From: Clostridiaceae bacterium | GTDB taxonomy: Bacteria; Bacillota; Clostridia; Saccharofermentanales; DTU023 | Direction: 5' to 3' | Assembly (NCBI GenBank): GCA_012728535.1 | Contig: JAAYEX010000305.1 | Location: 1-5,033, forward strand | Length of the DNA: 5,033 nucleotides | Shown here: piece by piece, positions 1 to 5,022 of the stretch | How the letters are laid out: each line of letters starts with the position of its first letter | How positions within the stretch are numbered: position 1 is the first letter of the stretch | Translations under genes and position numbers: made by a program | The notes under the pieces: model-generated | Told to the model about the DNA's origin: nothing | Database searches by the model: none | What the model saw: the letters and a program-made list of their open reading frames with translations, nothing else

Positions 1-1212
1 AGTCTCGAGTTCGTAGTCGCGGACGTCATGGCCGCCGACCAGGACCCTGCCCCGGCTGACGTCGTAGAGTCTGGGTATCAGGGAGAGGAGGGTCGACTTG
101 CCGGAGCCGGTAGCGCCGAGGACGCCGATCACTTCGCCGGACTTGATGTGGAGGTCGATGTCTTTGAGGCTCTCGTTTTCGCTCTGGGGATAGGCGAAGC
201 AGATGTTTTCATAGCTGATCGAACCGTCGGGGACCCGGGTGAGGCCGGCCGGGGGGCTGACGATGTCGATCTCGGTGTTGATGACTTCAACGATGCGTTC
301 GGCGGAGGCTTTGGCCCGTGTCAACTGGAGGAAAACCATGGCCAGCATGACCAGACTCATCAGGATCTGCATGACATAGGTGAGAAAGCTGATCAGGTCA
401 CCGGCCAGCATGTTGCCGGCGACTATGTCCCGACCGCCGATCCAGAGGATGGCGATGATGGTGCTGTAGATGATCAGCTCGGCTGCGGGCATGGCGACGA
501 TGACGACCGAGACCGCCTTGTAGGCTGTTGTCATCAGGGAGTCGTTTCTGGTCTGGAATCGGCGCTTCTCGTGGTCACTGCGGACGAAGGTTTTGATTTC
601 TCTGATGTTGGTCAGGTCTTCCTGGACGATGGCGTTGAGGTCGTCGACGCGGGCCTGGAGGGCACGGAAGCGGGGGCCGGCCAGTTTCATGATGATGAGG
701 AAGACGATGAAGAGGGCGGGTATGGCGACGAGGAAGACCCGGGCCATGCGGGGGTCGATGTTGAAGGCCATGATCAGGGCAAAGATGAACAGAGCGGGTG
801 CCCTGATGCCCATACGTAAAGACATCATTGCCGCACCCGACAATTGGTTGGTGTCGTTGGTAAGGCGGGTGATCAGGCTGGGCACGCTGAACTGGTCCAG
901 GTTGGAGAAGGAGAAAGCCTGGATTTTGCGATAAAGGGCGGCGCGGACGTTGGTGCCGAAGCCGTAGCCGGCGGCTGCACCTGCGTAGGCCGAAAGGACG
1001 CCGGTCGTGATGCCGATTATGGCGGCGACGATCATCTGCAGGCCGAGTCGGATGACGATCTGGCTGTTTGATTCGTAGATGCCGATGTTGATGATGTCCC
1101 GCATGAGGAAGGGAATGTAGACGTCGGCAAAGACTTCGATGATCATCATGATGGGGCTGAGTATGGCAAACCAGCGGTAGGGTGTCATGTACTTGCTGAG
1201 TTGTTTCAGCAT
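1..1212 (-). CDS. ABC exporter half-transporter (permease fused to ATPase), C-terminus cut off by window edge
   Basis: The minus strand is open without a stop from an ATG at 1210-1212 to the left edge (404 codons). The start is supported by GGAGG at 1219-1223, six bases upstream. The protein begins MLKQLSKYMTPYRW and has about six hydrophobic stretches (roughly residues 14-38, 55-80, 134-151, 155-175, 231-258, 272-298), as in a type IV (ABC_membrane) exporter domain. The ATPase domain follows: FAYP at 339-342, whose Tyr341 fits the A-loop, and a Walker A motif GATGSGKST at 366-374 with Lys372 (window 92-117). The Q-loop, LSGGQ signature, Walker B and H-loop lie beyond the edge; the family is usually about 570-600 residues, so roughly 170-190 are missing. 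Such proteins pump drugs, lipids or peptides outward using ATP. A second half-transporter often follows as a heterodimer partner, which cannot be seen here. The substrate is unknown. It lies downstream of marR in the same orientation. Confidence 0.94.
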   Translation of the reverse strand, partial: MLKQLSKYMTPYRWFAILSPIMMIIEVFADVYIPFLMRDIINIGIYESNSQIVIRLGLQMIVAAIIGITTGVLSAYAGAAAGYGFGTNVRAALYRKIQAFSFSNLDQFSVPSLITRLTNDTNQLSGAAMMSLRMGIRAPALFIFALIMAFNIDPRMARVFLVAIPALFIVFLIIMKLAGPRFRALQARVDDLNAIVQEDLTNIREIKTFVRSDHEKRRFQTRNDSLMTTAYKAVSVVIVAMPAAELIIYSTIIAILWIGGRDIVAGNMLAGDLISFLTYVMQILMSLVMLAMVFLQLTRAKASAERIVEVINTEIDIVSPPAGLTRVPDGSISYENICFAYPQSENESLKDIDLHIKSGEVIGVLGATGSGKSTLLSLIPRLYDVSRGRVLVGGHDVRDYELET

Positions 1213-1229
1213 GGGTTTCCTCCTATATT

Positions 1230-1241
1230 CCTTATATAAGG
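1230..1241. promoter_or_regulatory. 12-bp perfect palindrome ahead of the exporter RBS
   Basis: CCTTATATAAGG reads identically on both strands and ends six bases before the exporter's GGAGG. It sits between the long hairpin and the ribosome binding site in the marR-exporter operon. It could be a protein-binding site (a second operator or part of an internal promoter), or a small RNA stem near the translation start. Only the symmetry is seen; the role is inferred. It differs from the palindrome at 2009-2020, so both are not obviously sites for the same regulator. Confidence 0.4.
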
Positions 1242-1246
1242 GTTAA

Positions 1247-1307
1247 GCCCTTTGTGGCCCCCAGACGTGTCATGGCTTCGAATGACTTGTCTGGGGGCCA
1301 CAAGGGC
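1247..1307 (-). repeat. Long hairpin between marR and the exporter gene
   Basis: Arms 1247-1266 and 1289-1307 pair over 19 bp with one bulged T (1251). After a 2x2 internal loop, 1269-1273 pairs with 1282-1286, leaving an 8-base loop. The stem is GC-rich (a run of C against a run of G). It begins 22 bases after the marR stop on the transcribed strand. No run of U follows it, so it does not look like a standard intrinsic terminator. It may attenuate, stabilise or mark a processing point between regulator and transporter messages. Alternatively it may be a small REP-like repeat, which would need genome-wide copies to show. Confidence 0.75.
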
Positions 1308-1329
1308 GGGCTAAGTCCGGGGGCTGGGT

Positions 1330-1860
1330 TTAGGTGGTCGGGTCCGGGTTCGGCGGGCTGGAGTTGGGGTTGGTTACCCGCTGTTCCGGAATAAGGTCCG
1401 GGTCCGACAGGTTTTTCAGGTTTTTATGTATTTTCAGTAGGCTATGGAGCAGGTCTTCTGTTTGTTCAGGGTTAAGGTCGCCCAGCATTGTGCGATGGAG
1501 GGCGAGAAGATCGAGGGCGCACTGGTCTTTGGCCTGTTCGCCTGCGGGGGTCAGGTAAAGCTCTCGGCGGCGTCGGTCGGTTGCAGATTGACGTTGCTCT
1601 ACGAGCTTGGCTTTTTGAAGGCGTTTGATCGAGGTGGATACCGATGGGCTGGAGACGAAGAGGCGGTCTGCGATTTGTTTCTGGGTGCTGCCGGGATAGT
1701 CGTGGATCAGGCGCAGGATGCGGGGCTGACCGACGTAGAGACCGTAGCGGGCAAGGTTTTGTGAGAGTTGGCTCAGGGTCATCTGGTTGATGTCGCGCAG
1801 GAGCCAGGCCAGGGCCAGCTCAGGCGAATCTTCGAATTTTTTCGAGCATGAAGTTTTCAA
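1330..1860 (-). CDS. MarR-family winged-helix transcriptional regulator
   Basis: This 176-residue protein has the MarR layout. An N-terminal helical part (about 14-45) is followed by a winged helix-turn-helix at about 48-107, with the second helix TQKQIADRL, the recognition helix SSPSVSTSIKRLQKA (70-84) and the basic wing TDRRRRELYLTPAG (94-107). A C-terminal dimerisation helix region runs to about 148. The last 27 or so residues (NLSDPDLIPEQRV onward) form a Pro/Asn/Ser-rich tail likely to be disordered; most family members stop near 140-150. The start is TTG at 1858-1860, placed by a Shine-Dalgarno six bases upstream; no in-frame ATG exists nearby. MarR proteins bind palindromic operators as dimers and usually release them on binding small phenolic or lipophilic ligands or on oxidation. 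With the exporter gene 117 bp downstream, it probably represses its own operon through the palindrome at 2009-2020. The ligand is unknown. Confidence 0.93.
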   Translation of the reverse strand: MKTSCSKKFEDSPELALAWLLRDINQMTLSQLSQNLARYGLYVGQPRILRLIHDYPGSTQKQIADRLFVSSPSVSTSIKRLQKAKLVEQRQSATDRRRRELYLTPAGEQAKDQCALDLLALHRTMLGDLNPEQTEDLLHSLLKIHKNLKNLSDPDLIPEQRVTNPNSSPPNPDPTT

Positions 1861-1866
1861 CGGTCT

Positions 1867-1874
1867 ACCTCTCT
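1867..1874 (-). promoter_or_regulatory. Shine-Dalgarno fixing the TTG start of marR
   Basis: On the minus strand AGAGAGGT stands six bases before TTG (1858-1860). The nearby ATGs (first bases at 1849 and 1879) are both out of frame with the MarR reading frame, so this site decides the start. Confidence 0.7.
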
Positions 1875-2008
1875 GTCATGGGTAAGTGTTTGGGCCTGCG
1901 AGGGTCCCGGTGGGGTACGTGCTGGGCCTGTGGGGGTTTGTCGGGGTTCTGCGCGGGCTGCAGAGGTCTATGGGGTCTGCAGAGCGGAATTGCTTAACTG
2001 CTTATTCA

Positions 2009-2020
2009 TTAACTAGTTAA
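2009..2020. promoter_or_regulatory. Probable MarR operator (12-bp palindrome)
   Basis: TTAACTAGTTAA is a perfect palindrome lying just downstream of the minus-strand -10 box, at or beside the expected transcript start. A further half-site, TTAACT, lies at 1994-1999. MarR dimers typically bind AT-rich palindromes of this size overlapping their own promoter. The symmetry and position are seen; the match to this regulator is inferred. Confidence 0.6.
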
Positions 2021-2037
2021 CATTATGGGATTATACT
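2009..2037 (+). promoter_or_regulatory. Possible divergent plus-strand promoter overlapping the marR operator
   Basis: TTAACT (2009-2014) and TATACT (2032-2037) are separated by 17 bases, giving four and five of six matches to the consensus hexamers. The -10 overlaps the minus-strand -10 and the -35 overlaps the palindrome, so MarR binding could affect both directions. It would read through the repeat cluster toward the surface-protein gene 345 bp away. This arrangement could arise by chance. Confidence 0.25.
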
Positions 2038-2059
2038 CGAGTGGCGAGGAAAGATGCAA
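2030..2059 (-). promoter_or_regulatory. Sigma-A-type promoter of the marR-exporter operon
   Basis: The minus strand carries a perfect TATAAT at 2035-2030. A weak -35, TTGCAT (three of six matches to TTGACA), lies at 2059-2054 with an 18-base spacer. Transcription would start near 2023, immediately before the palindrome at 2009-2020. The -10 is strong evidence; the -35 is weak, which would suit a regulated promoter. Confidence 0.55.
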
Positions 2060-2081
2060 GTAGTTAAAGTGACGAAGTTAC

Positions 2082-2095
2082 GGGGTGCATCAATT
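2082..2095 (+). repeat. 14-bp direct repeat, upstream copy of the palindromic repeat's left arm
   Basis: GGGGTGCATCAATT occurs here and again at 2164-2177, where it forms the left arm of the 33-bp palindrome. After this copy the sequence (TTGTGCAGATGC) only loosely resembles the rest of the element, so it looks like a degenerate or truncated member. Confidence 0.7.
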
Positions 2096-2144
2096 TGTGC
2101 AGATGCGCGTTGTAGGGGTAATGATGTTATGACTGCATAGAATC

Positions 2145-2189
2145 GTGCCTGGCACCAAATTATGGGGTGCATCAATTGGTGCCAGGCAC
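2145..2189. repeat. Inverted pair of GTGCCTGGCACC elements (BIME-like hairpin)
   Basis: GTGCCTGGCACC at 2145-2156 is the exact reverse complement of 2178-2189. With one bulged A, four more bases (AATT) pair, giving a 16-bp stem around a 12-base loop (2162-2173). Each unit is itself nearly palindromic. REP elements paired head to head in this way are known as BIMEs, and some are substrates of REP-associated tyrosine (Y1) transposases; the link here is by resemblance only. It overlaps the element at 2168-2200, so both cannot fold at once. Confidence 0.75.
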
Positions 2190-2200
2190 CAATTGATGCA
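2168..2200. repeat. 33-bp near-perfect palindrome with one central base
   Basis: Arms 2168-2183 and 2185-2200 are exact reverse complements over 16 bp around the single base A2184. The core is GGTGCC-A-GGCACC and the outer ends are TGCATCAATT and AATTGATGCA. As DNA it could extrude a cruciform; as RNA it would need to open the central pairs to form a loop. A 23-base stretch of it (2178-2200) recurs after the surface gene at 5000-5022. No U-run follows, so it is not a typical terminator. Confidence 0.85.
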
Positions 2201-2369
2201 AGGGAGCTAGGCCTGAATTGTAATCACAAAGCAGTAATTGTGAAATTTTCATTAAGGTATGGCAAAAAGTGCTTTCCTCGATCATGCTTACCTCAATGAG
2301 CTTTAAATTTGGTCATTTTGCATTAATTTATGATTGCAAGGCATAAATGATCTGGCGGCTTCGTAATTT
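2201..2369 (+). promoter_or_regulatory. AT-rich upstream region of the surface-protein gene
   Basis: There is no gene here. The stretch is AT-rich, especially 2302-2348. The best -10-like hexamers are TATGAT (2329-2334) and CATAAA (2342-2347); the latter has TTGCAT (2318-2323) 18 bases upstream. None is convincing. A 6-bp inverted repeat, TCACAA (2224-2229) with TTGTGA (2238-2243), could be a small operator. The position directly upstream of a gene with a good RBS is the main reason to expect a promoter. Confidence 0.35.
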
Positions 2370-2377
2370 GGAGGTGG
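2370..2377 (+). promoter_or_regulatory. Shine-Dalgarno of the surface-protein gene
   Basis: GGAGGTGG lies seven bases (counted from GGAGG) before the ATG at 2382, and the protein from that ATG begins with a clear signal peptide. This fixes the start. Confidence 0.8.
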
Positions 2378-2381
2378 ACGC

Positions 2382-3227
2382 ATGAACTTTTCGAGCGTGG
2401 GTAAAAACATTAAGAGATACTTGAGCATTTTGCTGGTGACGACTGTGGTCCTTGTGGGTTTTCCGCTCAGTGTTTATGCGGGAGATCCGGGAACAGATTT
2501 GTGGACGGCAAAGGTCACTACGAAGCCTGATGGTTATCAAGAGGATGATGATGGAGACGTCACGATTTCTACTGCTGAAGGGCTGGCTTGGTTGAGTAAG
2601 GTAGTGAATGGGCTTGACGGTGTTGAAGCAGATAGTTTTGAGGGCAGGACAGTTACACTGGCTGCAGATATTGATCTTGAGGGTCATTTGTGGAATCCGA
2701 TCGGCAGAGAGGCAAGTGGGGGCGATTTCCCCTTTAAAGGCACCTTTGATGGTTGCGGATATAAGATACCAAACATGAAAGTTGACGTATCCACAAATTC
2801 AGGTTCTCTTTGTGCTGGACTTTTCGGTCTTGTTGAAGCAGGAGTTGAAGGTAAAGGTATTGTTAAGAACATCATAGTCTCGGGTGAGGTAAAGTCCACT
2901 GGTGTTGGAAATAGTTACACCGGTGGGATCGTGGGACGCAGCAAAGGGGGGGCCGTGAGAAACAGCAGTTTTGTGGGAGATGTAACTGCTAAATATGTTA
3001 GTTCCAATAGTACTTCAAGAAATAACTTTGCAGGCGGCATTTTGGGTCATAGTCTTGAAGGCGAGGTGAGCGACTGCAGTTTTGAAGGTGAAGTAACTGC
3101 GAGCGGAAATTATCAGAATATTGCCGGTGGGATTGTGGGAAGTAGTAATACAAGTGAAGTGAGCAACTGCAGATCTGCAGGAAATATAACTGCAATTGAT
3201 GGTGAAAAAGTTGATAATTGGGGATAA
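2382..3227 (+). CDS. N-terminal half of the surface protein: signal peptide and GLUG-type repeats
   Basis: It encodes 281 residues. The signal peptide has a basic start (GKNIKRY, 7-13), a hydrophobic core (14-29) and a likely signal peptidase I site VYA|G after residue 33. Residues 40-145 carry motifs usual ahead of GLUG repeats (TISTAEGLAWLSKVVNG; TLAADIDLEGHLWNPIG; FKGTFDGCGYKI). Repeats with the pattern xGGIxG...V.N/DCSFxGxVTA start near residues 146, 180, 217 and 248, probably forming a beta-solenoid. Known relatives are exported adhesin-like proteins. If translation stops at 3225, the product would be secreted without a wall anchor and would diffuse away. The ligand is unknown. Base composition is more AT-rich than in the SLH-coding end. 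Confidence 0.8.
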   Translation: MNFSSVGKNIKRYLSILLVTTVVLVGFPLSVYAGDPGTDLWTAKVTTKPDGYQEDDDGDVTISTAEGLAWLSKVVNGLDGVEADSFEGRTVTLAADIDLEGHLWNPIGREASGGDFPFKGTFDGCGYKIPNMKVDVSTNSGSLCAGLFGLVEAGVEGKGIVKNIIVSGEVKSTGVGNSYTGGIVGRSKGGAVRNSSFVGDVTAKYVSSNSTSRNNFAGGILGHSLEGEVSDCSFEGEVTASGNYQNIAGGIVGSSNTSEVSNCRSAGNITAIDGEKVDNWG

Positions 3228-3491
3228 AGTAACTCTGCAGGTGGAGTAGTTGGCACCACTCAATATGGAGGTGAAGTGACCAACTGCCGTTTTAACGGAG
3301 AAGTAACTGCAACCAAAAGTACGGATAATTATGCCGGTGGAATCGCGGGTTATGGCAATACCAGTAATGTGAGCAACTGCTATAACATTGGGCCGGTAAG
3401 TGCCACTGGCGTAGCTTCTTTAAACTATGCCGGGGGAATAGCAGGCGACGGTTCCCAGGGTACTGTGAGCAATTGCTATTGGCTGGATAGC
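2817..3491 (+). repeat. Array of about seven GLUG-type coding repeats
   Basis: Units of 31-38 residues start at residues 146, 180, 217, 248, 286, 318 and 350 of the joined frame. Short stretches are nearly identical at the DNA level, for example GAAGTAACTGC (3090-3100 and 3300-3310) and GTGAGCAACTGC (3159-3170 and 3369-3380). Such similarity allows unit gain or loss by recombination. The internal stop lies in the spacer between the fourth and fifth units. Confidence 0.75.
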
Positions 3492-4982
3492 ATATCAACT
3501 CCAGGTTTTGGTGGCACCACTGATAATTCACTCAACTGCAGCAGTTTCACCGCAGGTCAGGGACGCGGAACATCAAAGGATTTTACTTACGTAATTGGAA
3601 ACATTACAAATACCGGTACTCTCCTCGATACTTTGAATGCTTGGGTGGATCACTATAATGCTAAAAATAGTGAAGGCGGCAATACCAATAATGAAACACC
3701 TGATTTCCTCCATTGGTCTCAACCACACATTAGCTACAATCAAGGCCATCCGGTTTTAGGCGATGCACCGCCTGCTCCTGCTCCTGATCCTGATCCTTCA
3801 CTGACTGTGCCGATTCGGGCTGGCGGGCAAAGCGTCTACACTCCCGTTTCTACTTCAGGCACGACCGTGACTGTTCAGGCTCCTTATCTACCGAGTCTGG
3901 AAAATATCGCCTCCGCGGCTGCGGAGGCTAAGGAAAGCGTCGTCATCGATTTTAGTTCTCTGAACGACAGCTTTGACACGGTCCTGGTCCACCGGTCGAT
4001 TCTAAGTACAGTGGCTGAATCTGCTGCTCTCGGTCTGCGGCTGGTCATGCCCGATGGTAAGCAAGTGAACTTCGATCAGGTCGCCTTGTCGGCTTTTGAG
4101 AAAACAGGATCCGGTGACCTGAAGCTTTCTGTGCGGACAGTGGCTTCCGGTGAGCTCAGCCGGGGGCAAATAAACATTATCGGCAGCGCACCGGTTTACG
4201 AGCTTAGTGTTTTTGTCGGCGAAAAGGAAGTGACCGATTTTGGTGGCGGGCTGGCCGGAGTCACTATCCCGGTCGTGGGTGGGCCGGTTGCAGATCCTGT
4301 CGTCTGGCGGATGGCTTTTGATGCCAGGGGTGAGGTCGATTTGAAGGCTCTCCCCTGCTCCTATGACGCCGGGACGAACAGCTACGGATTCGAGACGACC
4401 GGCTTTTCGCTCTATGTGATCGGCGATTATCCCTTCGTGGATACGGCCGACAGCGCGTGGTATTACGAGGATACGGTTTTTACTTATGGGCATGGTTTGT
4501 TTCAGGGAAAGACCAGGACGACTTTTGCACCGCTGCTGGATATGAGGCGGTGTGAGCTGGTTACGGTTTTGTGGCGGCTGGAGGGCAAGCCGCAAGCCAG
4601 TGGCAAGGATTTTCCAGATGTGAAGGGTGACGAGTATTTCGCTGATGCCTTGGCCTGGGCTTCGGCCAATGAGATCATTTTGGGCTACAAGAGTGGGGGT
4701 TTCGGGCCTTACGACAGTATTACGAGGCAACAATTTGCCCTGGTCATGTACCGGTATGCGAAATACAAGGGTTACGATGTGGAGCAGGGCGCGGGCTTTG
4801 ATCTGGCTGCTTTTGCGGATGAGGGTGATGTGAGTGATTTCGCTCAGTTAGCGGTGGGCTGGCTTTGCGGGAATGATATTATCCGCGGGAATAAAGGGAG
4901 AATCCTGCCGCATAAGAGTGCCAGCAGGGCTGAGATTGCGGCTATGTTGCGCCGCTTCAGTGAGGGTGTGGCGAAGAAGTAA
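3276..4982 (+). CDS. C-terminal half of the surface protein: last GLUG repeats, pre-SLH module and three SLH domains
   Basis: The open frame really extends back to 3228; GTG at 3276 is only the first usable start after the stop. It falls inside a repeat (EVTNCRF, like EVSDCSF and EVSNCRS), so it is probably not natural, although GGAGG (3267-3271) lies four bases ahead. Repeats continue at residues 286, 318 and 350 of the joined frame. A linker PPAPAPDPDP is followed by a module ending YDAGTNSYGFETTGFSLYVIG, a type often seen before SLH domains. The SLH domains are at about 684-736 (FVDTADSAWYYEDTVFTYG), 744-797 (FPDVKGDEYFADALAWA; TRQQFA) and 811-861 (SRAEIA). The usual TRAE-like motif is altered in the first (MRRCEL). 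SLH domains bind pyruvylated secondary wall polysaccharide. Alone, this half lacks a signal peptide, so it would not reach the surface. Confidence 0.75.
   Translation: MTNCRFNGEVTATKSTDNYAGGIAGYGNTSNVSNCYNIGPVSATGVASLNYAGGIAGDGSQGTVSNCYWLDSISTPGFGGTTDNSLNCSSFTAGQGRGTSKDFTYVIGNITNTGTLLDTLNAWVDHYNAKNSEGGNTNNETPDFLHWSQPHISYNQGHPVLGDAPPAPAPDPDPSLTVPIRAGGQSVYTPVSTSGTTVTVQAPYLPSLENIASAAAEAKESVVIDFSSLNDSFDTVLVHRSILSTVAESAALGLRLVMPDGKQVNFDQVALSAFEKTGSGDLKLSVRTVASGELSRGQINIIGSAPVYELSVFVGEKEVTDFGGGLAGVTIPVVGGPVADPVVWRMAFDARGEVDLKALPCSYDAGTNSYGFETTGFSLYVIGDYPFVDTADSAWYYEDTVFTYGHGLFQGKTRTTFAPLLDMRRCELVTVLWRLEGKPQASGKDFPDVKGDEYFADALAWASANEIILGYKSGGFGPYDSITRQQFALVMYRYAKYKGYDVEQGAGFDLAAFADEGDVSDFAQLAVGWLCGNDIIRGNKGRILPHKSASRAEIAAMLRRFSEGVAKK
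3771..3797 (+). repeat. Short tandem repeat coding for a Pro/Ala/Asp linker
   Basis: GCTCCT twice and then GATCCT twice encode APAPDPDP. It marks the joint between the AT-richer repeat region and the GC-richer pre-SLH/SLH region, suggesting that the gene was assembled from two modules. Confidence 0.7.
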
Positions 4983-4983
4983 G

Positions 4984-5022
4984 GTGGTGCCGGCAAAGTG
5001 GTGCCAGGCACGATTTGATGCA
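4984..5022 (+). repeat. Downstream copy of the palindromic repeat
   Basis: Positions 5000-5022 match 2178-2200 at 21 of 23 bases in the same orientation (GGTGCCAGGCAC...TTGATGCA). GTGGTGCC occurs twice, at 4984-4991 and 4998-5005. The copy begins just after the surface gene's stop codon. It lacks the long left arm of the upstream palindrome, so it could be a partial element continuing a family spread through the genome. Confidence 0.75.

Larger units (their letters stand above)
1861..2022 (-). other. GC-rich leader of the marR transcript
   Basis: If transcription starts near 2023, about 160 bases precede marR. The leader is C-rich on the transcribed strand (many GGG runs on the plus strand). 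It holds a 7-bp inverted repeat, CTGCAGA at 1958-1964 with TCTGCAG at 1976-1982, and the 8-bp direct repeat CTGCAGAG at 1958-1965 and 1977-1984. I see no reading frame or recognised riboswitch in it. The leader status depends on the predicted promoter. Confidence 0.4.
2382..4982 (+). pseudogene. SLH-anchored GLUG-repeat surface protein gene, interrupted by an in-frame TAA
   Basis: The frame beginning at 2382 runs to TAA at 4980-4982 with one internal stop at 3225-3227 (codon 282 of 866 before the terminal stop). No frameshift is involved: the codons just after the stop encode SNSAGGVVG, which continues the repeat pattern (compare NIAGGIVG before it). The full layout is signal peptide, N-terminal domain, GLUG-type repeats (about 146-370), Pro/Ala/Asp linker (463-472), a pre-SLH module (about 473-682) and three SLH domains (684-861). 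One base change in the stop codon would restore an 866-residue cell-wall-attached protein. A recent nonsense mutation or a sequencing error fits best. TAA also ends marR and this gene itself, which argues against recoding. Confidence 0.8.

Noticed and set aside
28..819. A 263-residue plus-strand open frame, very rich in Asp, Glu and Gly
   Set aside because: It is the antisense shadow of the ABC exporter: the minus strand encodes membrane helices and a Walker A motif, and the acidic composition comes from reading Ile/Val/Phe codons backwards.
593..1071. Two further plus-strand frames (593-934 and 844-1071)
   Set aside because: They lie opposite the exporter's membrane domain and have no recognisable domain and no convincing RBS.
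1247..1307. Intrinsic terminator after marR
   Set aside because: The stem is strong but no U-run follows on the minus strand, and the same-strand exporter gene lies directly downstream.
1334..1764. Plus-strand frames opposite marR
   Set aside because: The minus strand gives a textbook MarR winged helix; these are its shadows.
1865..1879. Four-codon leader peptide (ATG to TAG) before marR
   Set aside because: It overlaps the marR Shine-Dalgarno and has no RBS of its own; too short to support.
2082..2200. CRISPR array
   Set aside because: The repeats are few, overlapping and inverted, without regular spacers or cas genes.
2328..2687. A 119-residue minus-strand frame across the surface gene's start
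   Set aside because: It runs antisense through the RBS and signal-peptide region, has no domain, and no promoter or RBS supports it.
3225..3227. TAA read as a sense codon (recoded genetic code)
   Set aside because: TAA also serves as the normal stop of marR and of this gene, and no other in-frame TAA occurs inside the genes here.
4002..4733. A 243-residue minus-strand frame
   Set aside because: It is antisense to the pre-SLH and SLH coding region, whose plus-strand product is clearly recognisable.
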